From Thiohalomonas denitrificans (GTDB taxonomy: Bacteria; Pseudomonadota; Gammaproteobacteria; Thiohalomonadales; Thiohalomonadaceae), in assembly GCA_020725115.1 (NCBI GenBank), contig DYFR01000021.1, forward strand, positions 1 through 64,000: 64,000 bases of DNA, written 5' to 3'. Positions 23,491-33,600 of this stretch are shown here, piece after piece (positions within the stretch are counted from its first letter, which is position 1; each line of letters opens with the position of its first letter). Under the pieces are notes generated by a model. The model did not search any database. It saw only the letters and a program-made list of their open reading frames with translations, and was not told where the DNA came from. Made by a program: the position numbers and the translations under genes.

Positions 23491-26075
23491 CAAAGCAGCT
23501 TTTCGAACTCCACGGCCGGCACCGGAGCGCTGAAGTGAAACCCCTGCACGTAATCACAGCCCTGTTGCTGCAGGAATGCAAGCTGTGCCGCCGTCTCCAC
23601 CCCCTCCGCCACTACCCGCAGACCAAGGCTGTGCGCCAGGCCGATGGTGGCGGAGACGATGGCAGCATCCTCCTGGCTGCGCTCGATGTCGCGAATAAAT
23701 ACGCGATCGATCTTCAGCTCATCGAGAGGAAAGCGTTTCAGGTAGCTGAGCGATGAGTAACCCGTGCCGAAATCGTCCATGGCCATGCCAAAACCCAGCG
23801 CGTGCAGTTGTGCCAGCATGCGACTGGTCTCCAGCGCGTCATCCATCAACATGCTCTCGGTCAACTCCAGCGTGAGCTGGCGTGGGCTGATGCCGGCCTC
23901 CTGCACGATACGTCCCGCCTGCGCAATGAAATCCGGCTGATGAAACTGGCGCGCGGAAATATTCACTGACACACGCAGTTCGTCGTGCCCCTGCTTTCGC
24001 CACTGTGCCAGCTGGCGACAGGCATCGCGCAACACCCACTCGCCGATGGGAATGATCAAGCCGGTCTCTTCCGCCAGTGGGATGAAATCGGCGGGAGGAA
24101 CCAAACCCAGTTCAGGGTGATGCCAGCGCAGCAGCGCCTCGGTTGCCACCACCCGGCATTGTGCGGCATCAAGCAGCGGCTGGTAATACAGTTCGAACTC
24201 GCCGCGTTCCAGGGCCCGATGCAGCGCACTCTCCAGCGCCAGATGCTCCAGTGAGCGGGCATTCATCGCCGGAGCATAAAGCTGAAAACTGTTGCGGCCG
24301 GTATCCTTGGCACGATACATGGCGATGTCGGCATTCTTGACAAGCGCCAGTGCCGAGTCACAGTCATCGGGATAGATGCTGATGCCAATGCTGGTAGTTA
24401 CCACCAGCTCATGTTCATCCACCCGTACCGGCCGCTTCAGCGACTCGATCAGACGCCGCGCAATCAGCGCTGCGTGTTCAGGATTATCGATATCACTCAG
24501 CACTGCGACGAATTCATCGCCGCCCATGCGTGCCACCGTGTCATCCTCGCGCAACCCATCACGCAGGCGCTGCGCAATGGCTACCAGCAGTTGATCACCT
24601 ACCTCGTGACCAAGACTGTCGTTAATGCGCTTGAAACGATCCAGATCGATAAACAGCAGCGCCAACTGGCGCCGGTTGCGATGGGCATGGGCCAGTGCCA
24701 CCCGCAGACGATCTTCCAGCAGGCGGCGATTGGGCAGGCCGGTAAGCGCATCGTAATAGGCGAGATGGCGGATGCGCTCCTCGTTTTCCTTCAGTTCGGT
24801 GATGTCGCTGAACAGCGCCGCATAATGCGTCAGCCTGTTGTCACGATCGGTGATGGCGGCAATGGTCAGCCTTTCCGGGTATATCTCGCCGCTCTTGCGC
24901 CGGTTCCATACTTCGCCCTGCCAATGGCCGGTCTGCCGCAAACATTGCCACATGGCATCATAAAAGGCCTTGTCGTGCCGTCCCGAGCTGAGCAGCGCCG
25001 GACTCTTGCCAATCACATCTTCGGCAGTGTAGCCGGTGAGTCGGGTAAAGGCGGGATTGACTGACATGATGACGACCTGCTCGTCGGTAATCATGATGCC
25101 TTCCAGAGAACTCTCGATGACCTTTTCGGCCAGGTGCAGATTGCGTTGCGAAATACTGAGCGCAGCATCGCGCTCGCGCAGGGCATGCTGCAGTTCCTGC
25201 ACGTACATCAGCTCCATCCCGCTCAGGATGTCGCTGAAGCTGACCACGTCAGCCAAGGTGCCGTCATCACGCAGCACACCGATGTGACGCAGCCGACTTT
25301 CGCTCAGCAGATTCCGTACCCGATACAGGCTGGTACGCTGATCCACTGTCAGCAGCGGGCGGCTGGCCAGAACGCCCACCGTCTCGTCACCACACTGCCG
25401 CGCCACCAGACGCACCACATCACGCTCGGTCAGAATGCCCCATGTACCGTCGGCATAACTCACCACCACCGCATCGACCGCCGCCTGGCGCATCAGTGCC
25501 GCCGCTTGTGCCAGGGTGTCCGACTCCGCCAGCAACTGCAAACGGCCGCGCACCACCGAATCGACGCTGCGCAGGCGCAGATAGTGCTCGATGCCCTGAT
25601 TGAGCACGACATCGGTCTGCGACACCACACCGCAGCGCCGACCATCGGCATCTGTCACCAGATAGTGGCGCACATGCTCTTCCTGGAACCTGACCGCCAG
25701 CTCCTGCAGGGAGAGCCGCTCCGACACGGTCTTCACCGGCGCGCTCATCACCTCTCGCACCGGCCGTGAAAATGCCGCCGCATCACGGAAATCCACCGCC
25801 AGGGCATCGCGCTCGGTCCATATCCCCAGCACCGCATCACCATCCACCACCAGGATCGAGCTGACCCGCACCTCGCTCATGCGCTGCGCCGCCTCGTACA
25901 GCGGCAAGTCGGGGGAACACTCAAGAATGAAGGGCTTGACGATCTGTCCGACGGACACGTCAGAGGAAATCAGGGAATCGAGGGGTCCCCCCCCAGCCTG
26001 GGAAGTGCGCGGTTCTGCGGCAAGTTTTGCCATAGGGATTGCAGCCTCATTCCCGAGGTCGTACCGCAATTCCAT
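23490..26075 (-). CDS. Soluble four-CBS-PAS-GGDEF-EAL cyclic-di-GMP protein
   Basis: This 861-residue protein has no clear membrane segment. Two Bateman modules (four CBS domains, about 40-290) precede a PAS domain (about 315-430), GGDEF (435-600) and EAL (610-861). GGDEF is intact at 518-522 with an RxxD inhibitory site at 509-512. The phosphodiesterase signature EALLRW (646-651), DDFGTG and AEGVET are all intact, so both activities are possible. The CBS modules suggest control by adenine nucleotides. The ATG at 26075 lacks a strong ribosome-binding site; an in-frame ATG at 26033 would remove 14 residues without touching a domain. Confidence 0.94.
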   Translation of the reverse strand: MELRYDLGNEAAIPMAKLAAEPRTSQAGGGPLDSLISSDVSVGQIVKPFILECSPDLPLYEAAQRMSEVRVSSILVVDGDAVLGIWTERDALAVDFRDAAAFSRPVREVMSAPVKTVSERLSLQELAVRFQEEHVRHYLVTDADGRRCGVVSQTDVVLNQGIEHYLRLRSVDSVVRGRLQLLAESDTLAQAAALMRQAAVDAVVVSYADGTWGILTERDVVRLVARQCGDETVGVLASRPLLTVDQRTSLYRVRNLLSESRLRHIGVLRDDGTLADVVSFSDILSGMELMYVQELQHALRERDAALSISQRNLHLAEKVIESSLEGIMITDEQVVIMSVNPAFTRLTGYTAEDVIGKSPALLSSGRHDKAFYDAMWQCLRQTGHWQGEVWNRRKSGEIYPERLTIAAITDRDNRLTHYAALFSDITELKENEERIRHLAYYDALTGLPNRRLLEDRLRVALAHAHRNRRQLALLFIDLDRFKRINDSLGHEVGDQLLVAIAQRLRDGLREDDTVARMGGDEFVAVLSDIDNPEHAALIARRLIESLKRPVRVDEHELVVTTSIGISIYPDDCDSALALVKNADIAMYRAKDTGRNSFQLYAPAMNARSLEHLALESALHRALERGEFELYYQPLLDAAQCRVVATEALLRWHHPELGLVPPADFIPLAEETGLIIPIGEWVLRDACRQLAQWRKQGHDELRVSVNISARQFHQPDFIAQAGRIVQEAGISPRQLTLELTESMLMDDALETSRMLAQLHALGFGMAMDDFGTGYSSLSYLKRFPLDELKIDRVFIRDIERSQEDAAIVSATIGLAHSLGLRVVAEGVETAAQLAFLQQQGCDYVQGFHFSAPVPAVEFEKLL

Positions 26076-26184
26076 AAGGCCGACACGCGGAGGACAGAAG
26101 GGACATCCATGAATCAGGCGCCACGAACTACAGACGCCTGAAGCCGTAGCAGGGTAACACGAGCACTACGGTAAACGCAGAAGT

Positions 26185-26260
<76 letters not shown>

Positions 26261-26392
26261 GAAGTCAGGCTGGATCGCGAAGGGCGCAAGTATACTGAAA
26301 ACCTGGGCGGGGGCAAAGAAATGAGGAGGGAATAACCACAACGCCGCGCTCCCGCGCCGAAACGGCAGCGGTCGCCCGGGAGATAGTGAGGG

Positions 26393-26824
26393 TTACTCCG
26401 CCGAACGCAGGCGGATGATGACATCAACCCCCGCCGCCACAGTTCCCTGCGGCAGCGGCGGCAGCTGTTCCATGGTCAGCGTGGGCAGCGGCACATCGGT
26501 CAGTTCACCGGTATCGATATTGAAAAAGTGGTAGTGCTGTGAGGTAGTTGAATCGTAGAACACCCTGGCCGGATCGACGATGACTTCCCGCACCAGACCC
26601 TTGCGGGCAAACAGGTTGAGGGTGTTGTAGACCGTCGCCTTGGAGACATGGCTACCCGTGCTGTTGACCTGGGCCATCAACTGATCTGCCGACAGATGCT
26701 GCGGACGTGCAAACAGCATTTGTCCGATCTCAACCCGCTGCTGGGTCGGGGTCACCCCATGCTGTTGCAGCATGTCGATAACCTCATGTCGATCAAGGGT
26801 TTGTTTTTCCATTGCTTTTTTCAT
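26393..26824 (-). CDS. Fur-family transcriptional regulator
   Basis: This 143-residue protein has a winged-helix domain (about 10-90; GVTPTQQRVEIGQMLF and SKATVYNTLNLFARKGLV) and a short dimerisation domain with HYHFFNIDTGELTDV. The C-terminal CxxC zinc pairs of classical Fur and PerR are absent, and the HYHFFN stretch resembles Irr-like members, so iron or haem sensing is possible but unproven. A TATACT box 13 bases before the ATG at 26824 suggests a near-leaderless transcript or autoregulation. A second in-frame ATG four codons later (MEKQTL) is an alternative start. Confidence 0.9.
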   Translation of the reverse strand: MKKAMEKQTLDRHEVIDMLQQHGVTPTQQRVEIGQMLFARPQHLSADQLMAQVNSTGSHVSKATVYNTLNLFARKGLVREVIVDPARVFYDSTTSQHYHFFNIDTGELTDVPLPTLTMEQLPPLPQGTVAAGVDVIIRLRSAE

Positions 26825-26907
26825 GTACCCGAGTATAGCGATGGGATTAGATGAAGTCTAGGCCTGCCCAATGGCCCATATCCCGTTCTTTCCACAGATC
26901 ACATCAG

Positions 26908-28020
26908 CTACCGCTGCACGCCTCGCCCGCTCACGGCATAAGGCGCCGGGTCAAGGATCGGCACCCGACCCAGGACGCTGTCCGCCAGCAGCCGCGCCGA
27001 GGCCGGCGCCATCACGACACCGTTGCGGAAGTGCCCGCTGTTGATGAAAAGCCCCGCGACCTGCGGATGTTTCCCTATATAAGGAACGCCGCTGGGCGAG
27101 CCGGGCCGCAGCCCGGCCCAATGGCGCTCCCGCCCGAAACTGCGCAAGGCTGGCACCAGGCGGAAGGCCGCCTCCAGCAACTCGTCCCGGGCCGCCTCGG
27201 TGGTGCCCGCATCGAACCCCACCTCCTCCATGGTGCTCCCCACCAGCACCCGCCCGTCACGGCGCGGGATCACGTAATGCCGAGGCCCCAGAATAATCCG
27301 CGACACCACCCCCGGCGCTCCCTTGAACAGCAGCATCTGCCCCCGCACCGGCCGAATGTCGGGGACAATACCCAGTCCCGCCAGCAACCGGCCGCTCCAG
27401 GCACCGGCCGCCACCACCACCACATCAGCCCCTATCTCGCCTCGCGCCGTGCGCACCCCGGCAATCCGGCCACCTCGCGCCAGCAGCTCAGTTACCTCGG
27501 ACTCCTCCTCGATAACCACGCCCTGCCGCAGCAGGCTGTTGCGGGCGGCCTGCACCAGCCGCGGATTGCGCACCTGCGCCACCTCCGGCATCCACAAAGC
27601 CGTCCCATCGCCCACCCTCAATGCCGGTTCGCACCGCCGCAGAGCCTCTCCCGCCAGTTCGTCCAACCGGTAGCCGAATCGCCCCGCCCAGTCCTCCCCC
27701 GTCGCACGGTCGGAGGTGTCGACCATCAGCATCCCGCTCCGCGTCCATTCCGGATCCACCCCGCCCTCATCGCGCAGCCGCACCGCCAAATCCTCATAGC
27801 CCCCCTGGCTCCAGCGCGCCAGCTCCGTCACCGCATCGGGATAACGCCAGGGATAGAGCGGCGACAGTATGCCGCCCCCTGCCCATGAGGAGGCCCGCCC
27901 GACTCCGGCCATTTCCACCAGGCGCACCCTCGCCCCCGCCGCCGCCAGTTCTCGTGCCGACAGCAAACCGATGATCCCGCCACCCACCACCACACAATCA
28001 GACAACTCGGACACTCCCAT
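26908..28020 (-). CDS. thiO: Glycine oxidase ThiO
   Basis: ThiO oxidises glycine to dehydroglycine (iminoacetate) for the thiazole ring of thiamine. The flavoprotein of about 370 residues has the FAD-binding GxGxxG motif at its N-terminus (VVVGGGIIGLLSARELAAAG), the family motif SSWAGGGILSP, and the C-terminal GHFRNGVVMAPASARLLAD block. The chosen ATG at 28020 places the FAD motif at the usual distance; an ATG five codons upstream is also possible. Other DadA-like amino-acid oxidases are alternatives, but the match to ThiO is good. No other thiamine gene is nearby. Confidence 0.88.
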   Translation of the reverse strand: MGVSELSDCVVVGGGIIGLLSARELAAAGARVRLVEMAGVGRASSWAGGGILSPLYPWRYPDAVTELARWSQGGYEDLAVRLRDEGGVDPEWTRSGMLMVDTSDRATGEDWAGRFGYRLDELAGEALRRCEPALRVGDGTALWMPEVAQVRNPRLVQAARNSLLRQGVVIEEESEVTELLARGGRIAGVRTARGEIGADVVVVAAGAWSGRLLAGLGIVPDIRPVRGQMLLFKGAPGVVSRIILGPRHYVIPRRDGRVLVGSTMEEVGFDAGTTEAARDELLEAAFRLVPALRSFGRERHWAGLRPGSPSGVPYIGKHPQVAGLFINSGHFRNGVVMAPASARLLADSVLGRVPILDPAPYAVSGRGVQR

Positions 28021-28187
28021 CAATCCTGCGGTCATCGCCTCGCAACAACCGGTTTACAACAGCAGACGCAGGGTAAAACAATCCACCGCCGACCGGTAGC
28101 ACAGCGCACCCGCCCATCCGTCGCGCCATCCGCGCCGCCCGTCGACTGCCCATTCCCCTGCCCTGCCGCTGTGCTAGTGTTCTGCTC

Positions 28188-28637
28188 ATGAAAAACGTAC
28201 GCGGATTTACCTTGATCGAGTTGATGGTCACCTTGGCGGTGCTGGCCATCGTCCTCTCGTTAGCGGTTCCGAGCTTCAACACGTTGATCCAGAACAACCG
28301 TATGACCACGCGTGCCAACGATATGGCCACGGCACTGCACCTGGCGCGCAGCGAAGCAATCAAGCGCGGGACAGCCGTGACAGTCACAGCGGTGGGCGGT
28401 AACTGGAATAACGGCTGGGTCGTTGCGACTGGCGGCACCGACCTCCGCGTCTTCCCGGCCGTCGCCGGTACCGTAAGTATCACAGGAAGCGCAACCACCA
28501 TCACCTACCGCGGGAGCGGCATGGCAGCTGCCCTGACCATCAATGTCTGCGATACCGGCCGGACCGGCGAAACCGGCCGCCAGATCACCGTCGCGGCTGC
28601 CGGGCGGACGAGCATGGCAAATTTCGTGTGTGACTAA
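28188..28637 (+). CDS. fimT: Type IV minor pilin FimT/GspH family
   Basis: This 149-residue prepilin has the leader MKNVRG cut before FTLIELMVTLAVLAIV, with Glu at mature position 5. The C-terminal half is the GspH/FimT fold with a likely disulphide between the cysteines of NVCDTGR and NFVCD. FimT is a minor pilin and in some gammaproteobacteria binds DNA during natural transformation. It is the first gene of the fimT-pilV-pilW-pilX-pilY1-pilY2-pilE operon. The spacer to thiO (28021-28187) shows no other gene. Confidence 0.93.
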   Translation: MKNVRGFTLIELMVTLAVLAIVLSLAVPSFNTLIQNNRMTTRANDMATALHLARSEAIKRGTAVTVTAVGGNWNNGWVVATGGTDLRVFPAVAGTVSITGSATTITYRGSGMAAALTINVCDTGRTGETGRQITVAAAGRTSMANFVCD

Positions 28638-28662
28638 TAACCCAATGGAACCGATACCAACC

Positions 28663-29127
28663 ATGAACCGGCAGAATCCGCGGATAGGGCAACAAGGCTT
28701 CAGCCTGATGGAAGTCTTGGTCACCGTGCTGATCCTGGCCATCGGCCTGCTCGGTCTGGCCAGCCTGCAACTCAATGCCCTGCGCAACAACACCAGTGCT
28801 CAGGAGCGTTCCCAGGCCACTGTTCTCGCCTATGAAATCGTGGATCGTATGCGCAGCAACCGCATAGTAGCCAGCGCCGGAGCTTACAGTATCGGGTTAG
28901 GAGTCGCTGCAGGGGCAGCTACCGACTGTACCGTAGGAGCATGCTCCACTGCCCAGTTGGCAGGGTTTGATATCGCGCAGTGGAAGGATGACGTGGCAAG
29001 ACTCCTCCCCGCCGGTGACGCAGCCATCGGTACTGATGCCAGCGGCCTCACAACCATCACCATCCAGTGGCTTGACGATCGCACCGCTGGTTCCACCGTC
29101 ACGTTCACAATGAACACGGTACTGTGA
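28663..29127 (+). CDS. pilV: Type IV pilus minor pilin PilV
   Basis: This prepilin of 154 residues has leader MNRQNPRIGQQG cut before FSLMEVLVTVLILAIGLLGL, with Glu at mature position 5. PilV primes pilus assembly together with FimT, PilW, PilX and PilE. Paired cysteines in DCTVGAC are typical of this protein. The start is placed at 28663; an in-frame ATG at 28645 would lengthen the leader by six residues, and neither has a strong ribosome-binding site. It overlaps the pilW region by its stop codon. Confidence 0.93.
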   Translation: MNRQNPRIGQQGFSLMEVLVTVLILAIGLLGLASLQLNALRNNTSAQERSQATVLAYEIVDRMRSNRIVASAGAYSIGLGVAAGAATDCTVGACSTAQLAGFDIAQWKDDVARLLPAGDAAIGTDASGLTTITIQWLDDRTAGSTVTFTMNTVL

Positions 29128-29129
29128 CC

Positions 29130-30086
29130 ATGAAGCATCGTGTAACTACCCGCCAAAACGGCCTCAGCCTCGTAGAAATGATGGTGGCCATCACCATAAG
29201 CCTGATCCTTTTGGCTGGCGTCATTCAGATTTTCCTCGGCAGCAAGCAAAGCTACCGTCTCAACGAGAACATGTCACGCATCCAGGAAAGCGGGCGCTTC
29301 GCCATGGAGTTTCTGGCCCGGGATATACGCATGATCGGCTATCAGGGATGCGCCAGTCTGGACTCCGTGCAACCCAATATCATCGCCAATCCAGCACCTG
29401 CCGGAGGCTTCAACAATGACGTTGTCGTCACCGGCGCGGATAACGTCAACAACGTAATTATCGGCACCCTCCCAGTCAGGGATGGTACGGATACGATCAA
29501 CATACGTCGTGGAGGGGGATGTCAGGCGCGACTGGCAGGCAACATGACGGCCAACAACGCCAATGTCCAGCTCACCGCTGACCCATCCTGCTTTGCGGCC
29601 GGGGATGTGTTGCTGATAACCGACTGCAAGGATGTCGATATCTTCCGGGCCACCAACGTCTCGCAGGCCGCCGGCACCATAACTATTGCCCACGCCTCCG
29701 GCGCCAACACAACCAACTTCCTCTCCAAGGCATACTCCACTGAAGCCTTTGTGATGAAATACATCGATTTTACTTATTTTCTTTCTGGCGAAACGCTATA
29801 CCGTGACAACCAGCCACTGGTCGACGGCGTGCTCGACATGCAGGTTCTCTATGGAATAGACACCGACAATGATCGTGCCCCCAACCAATACGTCCCGGCG
29901 GTAACCGTAGCCAATTGGAGCGAGGTCGTTGCCCTGCGCGTCAGCTTGTTGCTGGCCGGCCCTGATAACGGCGTGGTGACCGCTGCCCAAACCGTCTTCT
30001 ATGATGGTCTGGATCAGGTCATGCCCGATCAGCGCCTGTACAAGACCTTTACTACCACCGTCGGCATTCGCAACCGCCTGCCCTGA
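29130..30086 (+). CDS. pilW: Type IV pilus minor pilin/assembly protein PilW
   Basis: This protein of 318 residues has prepilin leader MKHRVTTRQNG cut before LSLVEMMVAITISLILLAGV. PilW is one of the larger minor pilins and cooperates with PilX and PilY1. The family region RIQESGRFAMEFLARDIRMIGYQGC lies near residue 50. Cysteines near 70 and in SCF/DCK may form disulphides. The ATG at 29130 is chosen; a GTG at 29124 overlapping the pilV stop is an alternative, and either implies coupled translation. Confidence 0.93.
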   Translation: MKHRVTTRQNGLSLVEMMVAITISLILLAGVIQIFLGSKQSYRLNENMSRIQESGRFAMEFLARDIRMIGYQGCASLDSVQPNIIANPAPAGGFNNDVVVTGADNVNNVIIGTLPVRDGTDTINIRRGGGCQARLAGNMTANNANVQLTADPSCFAAGDVLLITDCKDVDIFRATNVSQAAGTITIAHASGANTTNFLSKAYSTEAFVMKYIDFTYFLSGETLYRDNQPLVDGVLDMQVLYGIDTDNDRAPNQYVPAVTVANWSEVVALRVSLLLAGPDNGVVTAAQTVFYDGLDQVMPDQRLYKTFTTTVGIRNRLP

Positions 30087-30097
30087 GGTATGACCAA

Positions 30098-30628
30098 ATG
30101 GAACGGCTTATCAAAACGAGTACCCTGCAACACGGCTCTGTCAATCGTCCTCGGTCAGAACAGAGGGGCGCCACGTTGGTTGTTGCGCTCATCATCCTGT
30201 TGCTGATGACCATCATCGGTACCGTTGCCATGCAGGCAACCACGCTGGAAGAGCGGATGGCCGGTAACACCCGTGACATGAATCTTGCCTTCCAGGCCTC
30301 CGAAGCCGCATTGCGCACTGGTGAAGCTTGGCTGACCAGTACCGCCAACCTGATAACCGCCGAGTCCAGTTCACCGTTGCGCTGCCCTACTAACTGCCCG
30401 GATCCAGAGGACTGGGATAGCGTTACTCCGGCGCCTACCGGCACGGTGGCAGGTGTTGGCCATGTAGCAGCGGCCCCGGCCTATCATGTTGGACCGCCCA
30501 TCCTGATACGCATCAATCCGGGCGTTCTGCCACCGAAGTTTCGCAAGCGTTATGAAGTTACGGCATACGGCGTCGGTGGCAGTGCGACGACGGTTGCCAT
30601 CGTGCAATCGTCCACGCTTGACCCCTAA
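30098..30628 (+). CDS. pilX: Type IV pilus minor pilin PilX
   Basis: This 176-residue protein has an N-terminal membrane/pilin helix preceded by a longer leader; the segment RGATLVVALIILLLMTIIG is the PilX N-terminal signature and lacks the usual Glu at position 5. Next comes TTLEERMAGNTRDMNLAFQA, the PilX family motif, and a C-terminal globular part with a likely CPTNC disulphide. In Pseudomonas PilX works with PilW and PilY1 at the pilus tip. It sits 11 bases after pilW. Confidence 0.92.
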   Translation: MERLIKTSTLQHGSVNRPRSEQRGATLVVALIILLLMTIIGTVAMQATTLEERMAGNTRDMNLAFQASEAALRTGEAWLTSTANLITAESSSPLRCPTNCPDPEDWDSVTPAPTGTVAGVGHVAAAPAYHVGPPILIRINPGVLPPKFRKRYEVTAYGVGGSATTVAIVQSSTLDP

Positions 30629-30692
30629 TCACACGCCACTGCCCGCATAACTGTCGACACCCCATCAAGGAGTGTTCTCAAGGAGAATCATC

Positions 30693-33600
30693 ATGAAGAC
30701 CCATATGACCCATCTCCGTCGTTTCAAGGGACTGACCCTGGGTCTGGCCCTGGGCCTCGCTACCATTACACCCGCGCAGGCCCAGGTCGATATCGCCAAC
30801 TCACCGCTGTTCGTCACCTCGAGCATCGAACCAAATATCATGTTCATCCTCGATGACTCCGGCTCGATGCATTTCGAAGTCACACCGGATGACATTGCCT
30901 TTCCTGGCACGGCCTATGCGGCCTTTGTCTTTCCGCGGGCCAATCAGGTCTATGGTGCTGAGGACTATGCACAGAGCTTCCTTCAGGTCGCAACAGTCGC
31001 AGACAACAATGCCTATAACGCCAGGCTCCGTTCACCACAGGTGAATGCGACCTACTACAATCCATCGGTCACCTACACGCCGTGGACGAAGCATGACAAC
31101 ACCCTGTATCCCGTTGCGTCACCCAGCTGCGCCCCGCACAATCCCGAAAAGTCAGGCACCTGCCCTACCGGATCGGTAAACGGATATGCACGCAATCTTA
31201 CCGTCACCAACGGCAGCTACAATTCCAACTACTGGCGCAGCTGCGACAGCGCCGGCTCATGCACGTCAAGCGACTCAAGCACACCAACATTCTGGCCCGC
31301 CACCTATTTCTGGTACGACGGCTCTGACGCATGGGGTTGGAACGATTACACCAAAATTGAAATCAAGGCTGGCACGCCTTCCTACTCCGGTCACGGCCGC
31401 GAAAACCGCACCGACTGTGCTGGTGGCATCTGCACCTATGCACAGGAAATCCAGAATTTCGCCAACTGGTACACCTATTACCGCTCACGCATCCTGGCGT
31501 CACGGGCCGCCATTGGAAAGTCCTTTGCGCAACAGAGCGAAGGCATGCGCGTCGGCTTTGGCGCAATCAACAAGGGCTCGAGCTATGTTGACAGCCTAAC
31601 CATAAGCACCGACACCATCGTACTCGGGGTACGCCCCTTCAGCGGCGCCAACCGGCAAGCGTTCTTTTCCGAACTCTACACCCGTGACATACCTCGCCTT
31701 GGCACGCCGTTGCGCAAGGCGCTGGATGACGCCGGAAAGTACTTCAGTCGCACCGACAACCGCGGGCCTTGGGGTGCGGTACCGGGAACCAACGACTCTA
31801 CCACGCACCTGCAATGCCGCCAGAGCTACACCATCCTGATGACCGACGGCTACTGGAGCGGCACTAGCACTCACCAGGCCGGCACCTCGGCCGCCAGAGA
31901 CAATGTGGACAATCTCGATGGTCCGGTTATTTACGACCCGGAGGGAAATAGCTACCAATACGTCCCCAAAGACCCGTTCAGAGACAGTGCGTCGAATACG
32001 CTGGCCGACGTCGCCATGTATTACTGGAAGCGCGATCTGCGCACCGATCTTGCCAATGAAGTACCCACTAGCCCGAGCAATCCCGCCTTCTGGCAGCACA
32101 TGGTGACTTTTGGGGTCGGACTGGGAGTCAGCGGCTCCATCGACCCGCAGACAGCCTGGGCAGCGGTAGAGAACGAAACGGCTATTGCCTGGACCAACAC
32201 CGATCCAAACTCGGTCAACTGTTCCGGTACCGCGTGCGCGGCGAGACTTGACGATCTTCTGCACGCGGCCATCAACAGCCATGGCGGCTTCTTCAGCGCG
32301 GCCGATCCGCAAACCTTTGCTACAGAGCTTAGCGGCGTACTGGATGCCATCGTGGCCCGCGTAGAGAGTTCCGCCACGGCTGCCGCCGCAAGCTCTGCGT
32401 TCCTGCACACCGGCACCAAACTCTATACCGCCGGTTTCCGCAGCGGCGACTGGTCAGGCATGCTGTCCGCACACAACATCAACCCGGACGGCAACCTGGG
32501 TGGTCTGGCGTGGGATGCGGAAACGCAGCTGCGGGCGACAACGCCTGCCGCACGCAATATTTTCACCCGCAACAACACCACCAATGCCACCGTTGCCCTT
32601 GAGCTGGCCAACCTGAGCGCCGCGCAGCAGACCGCACTCAATCGCTCCCTGACCAATACCACGGACAGCCTGGGCGCCAACCGTATCGACTGGCTGCGCG
32701 GCAACGATGCTGCCCACACGTCCTTCCGCAGCCGTTCGGGTAGCGGTGACCTGCGCCGCCTGGGCGACATCATCAACTCCAACCCCCAGTTCTCCGGCAA
32801 CATCGACTTTGGCTACCGCCTGCTCCCCGGTGCCGAGGGCACGAGTTATATCACCTTCCGCACCACATCGCCCATCACCACCCGGCCCGACATGATCTAT
32901 GTGGCCGCCAATGATGGCATGTTGCATGCCTTCCACGGCGAAACCGGCGCAGAAGTCTTTGCCTACATACCCAGTTCTCTGCTGTTGCCCGAGGGGACGG
33001 ATACATTTTCCCGTATCAACCGCCTGATGGATCCGGACTATACCCATCGTTATTTCATGGACGGTACAGCGGCGGTCAGCGATGCCTACGCCACCTCCTG
33101 GGCCAACGGCGGCAGCGCCGGCTGGCGTACGGTATTGGTGGGCTCCATGGGTGCCGGCGGGCGCACCGTATATGCACTCGATGTCACTGATCCCACCGCC
33201 ACGGGCAACAAAGTGCTGTGGGAGTTCAATGACGCAGATCTCGGCTATAACGTCGGCCAACCCGCCATCGTACGCATGACCAACGGCGACTGGGCCGCAA
33301 TCTTCGGCAACGGCTATAACAGTGCCAATCATCGTGCTGTGCTGTACATCGTGCGCCTGCGCGACGGTGCCCTGCTATCCAAAGTGGATACCGGTGTCGG
33401 CAGCGCCGCAGCCCCCAACGGCATGGCCTCACCGCTGGCCTCCGACTGGACCGAGAGCGATCTGATAACTCGCCGCGTCTACGCCGGTGATCTGCAGGGT
33501 AACCTGTGGCGCTTTAACGTCTCGGGCAATGTCAGCCAGTGGAATCAATCCGGCAATCGCATGGTACTGTTCCAGGCCAAGGATGCCGGGGGAACACCGC

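Noticed and set aside
30672-30692. Upstream GTG start for pilY1
   Set aside because: The ATG at 30693 has AAGGAG at proper spacing and gives a standard signal peptide.
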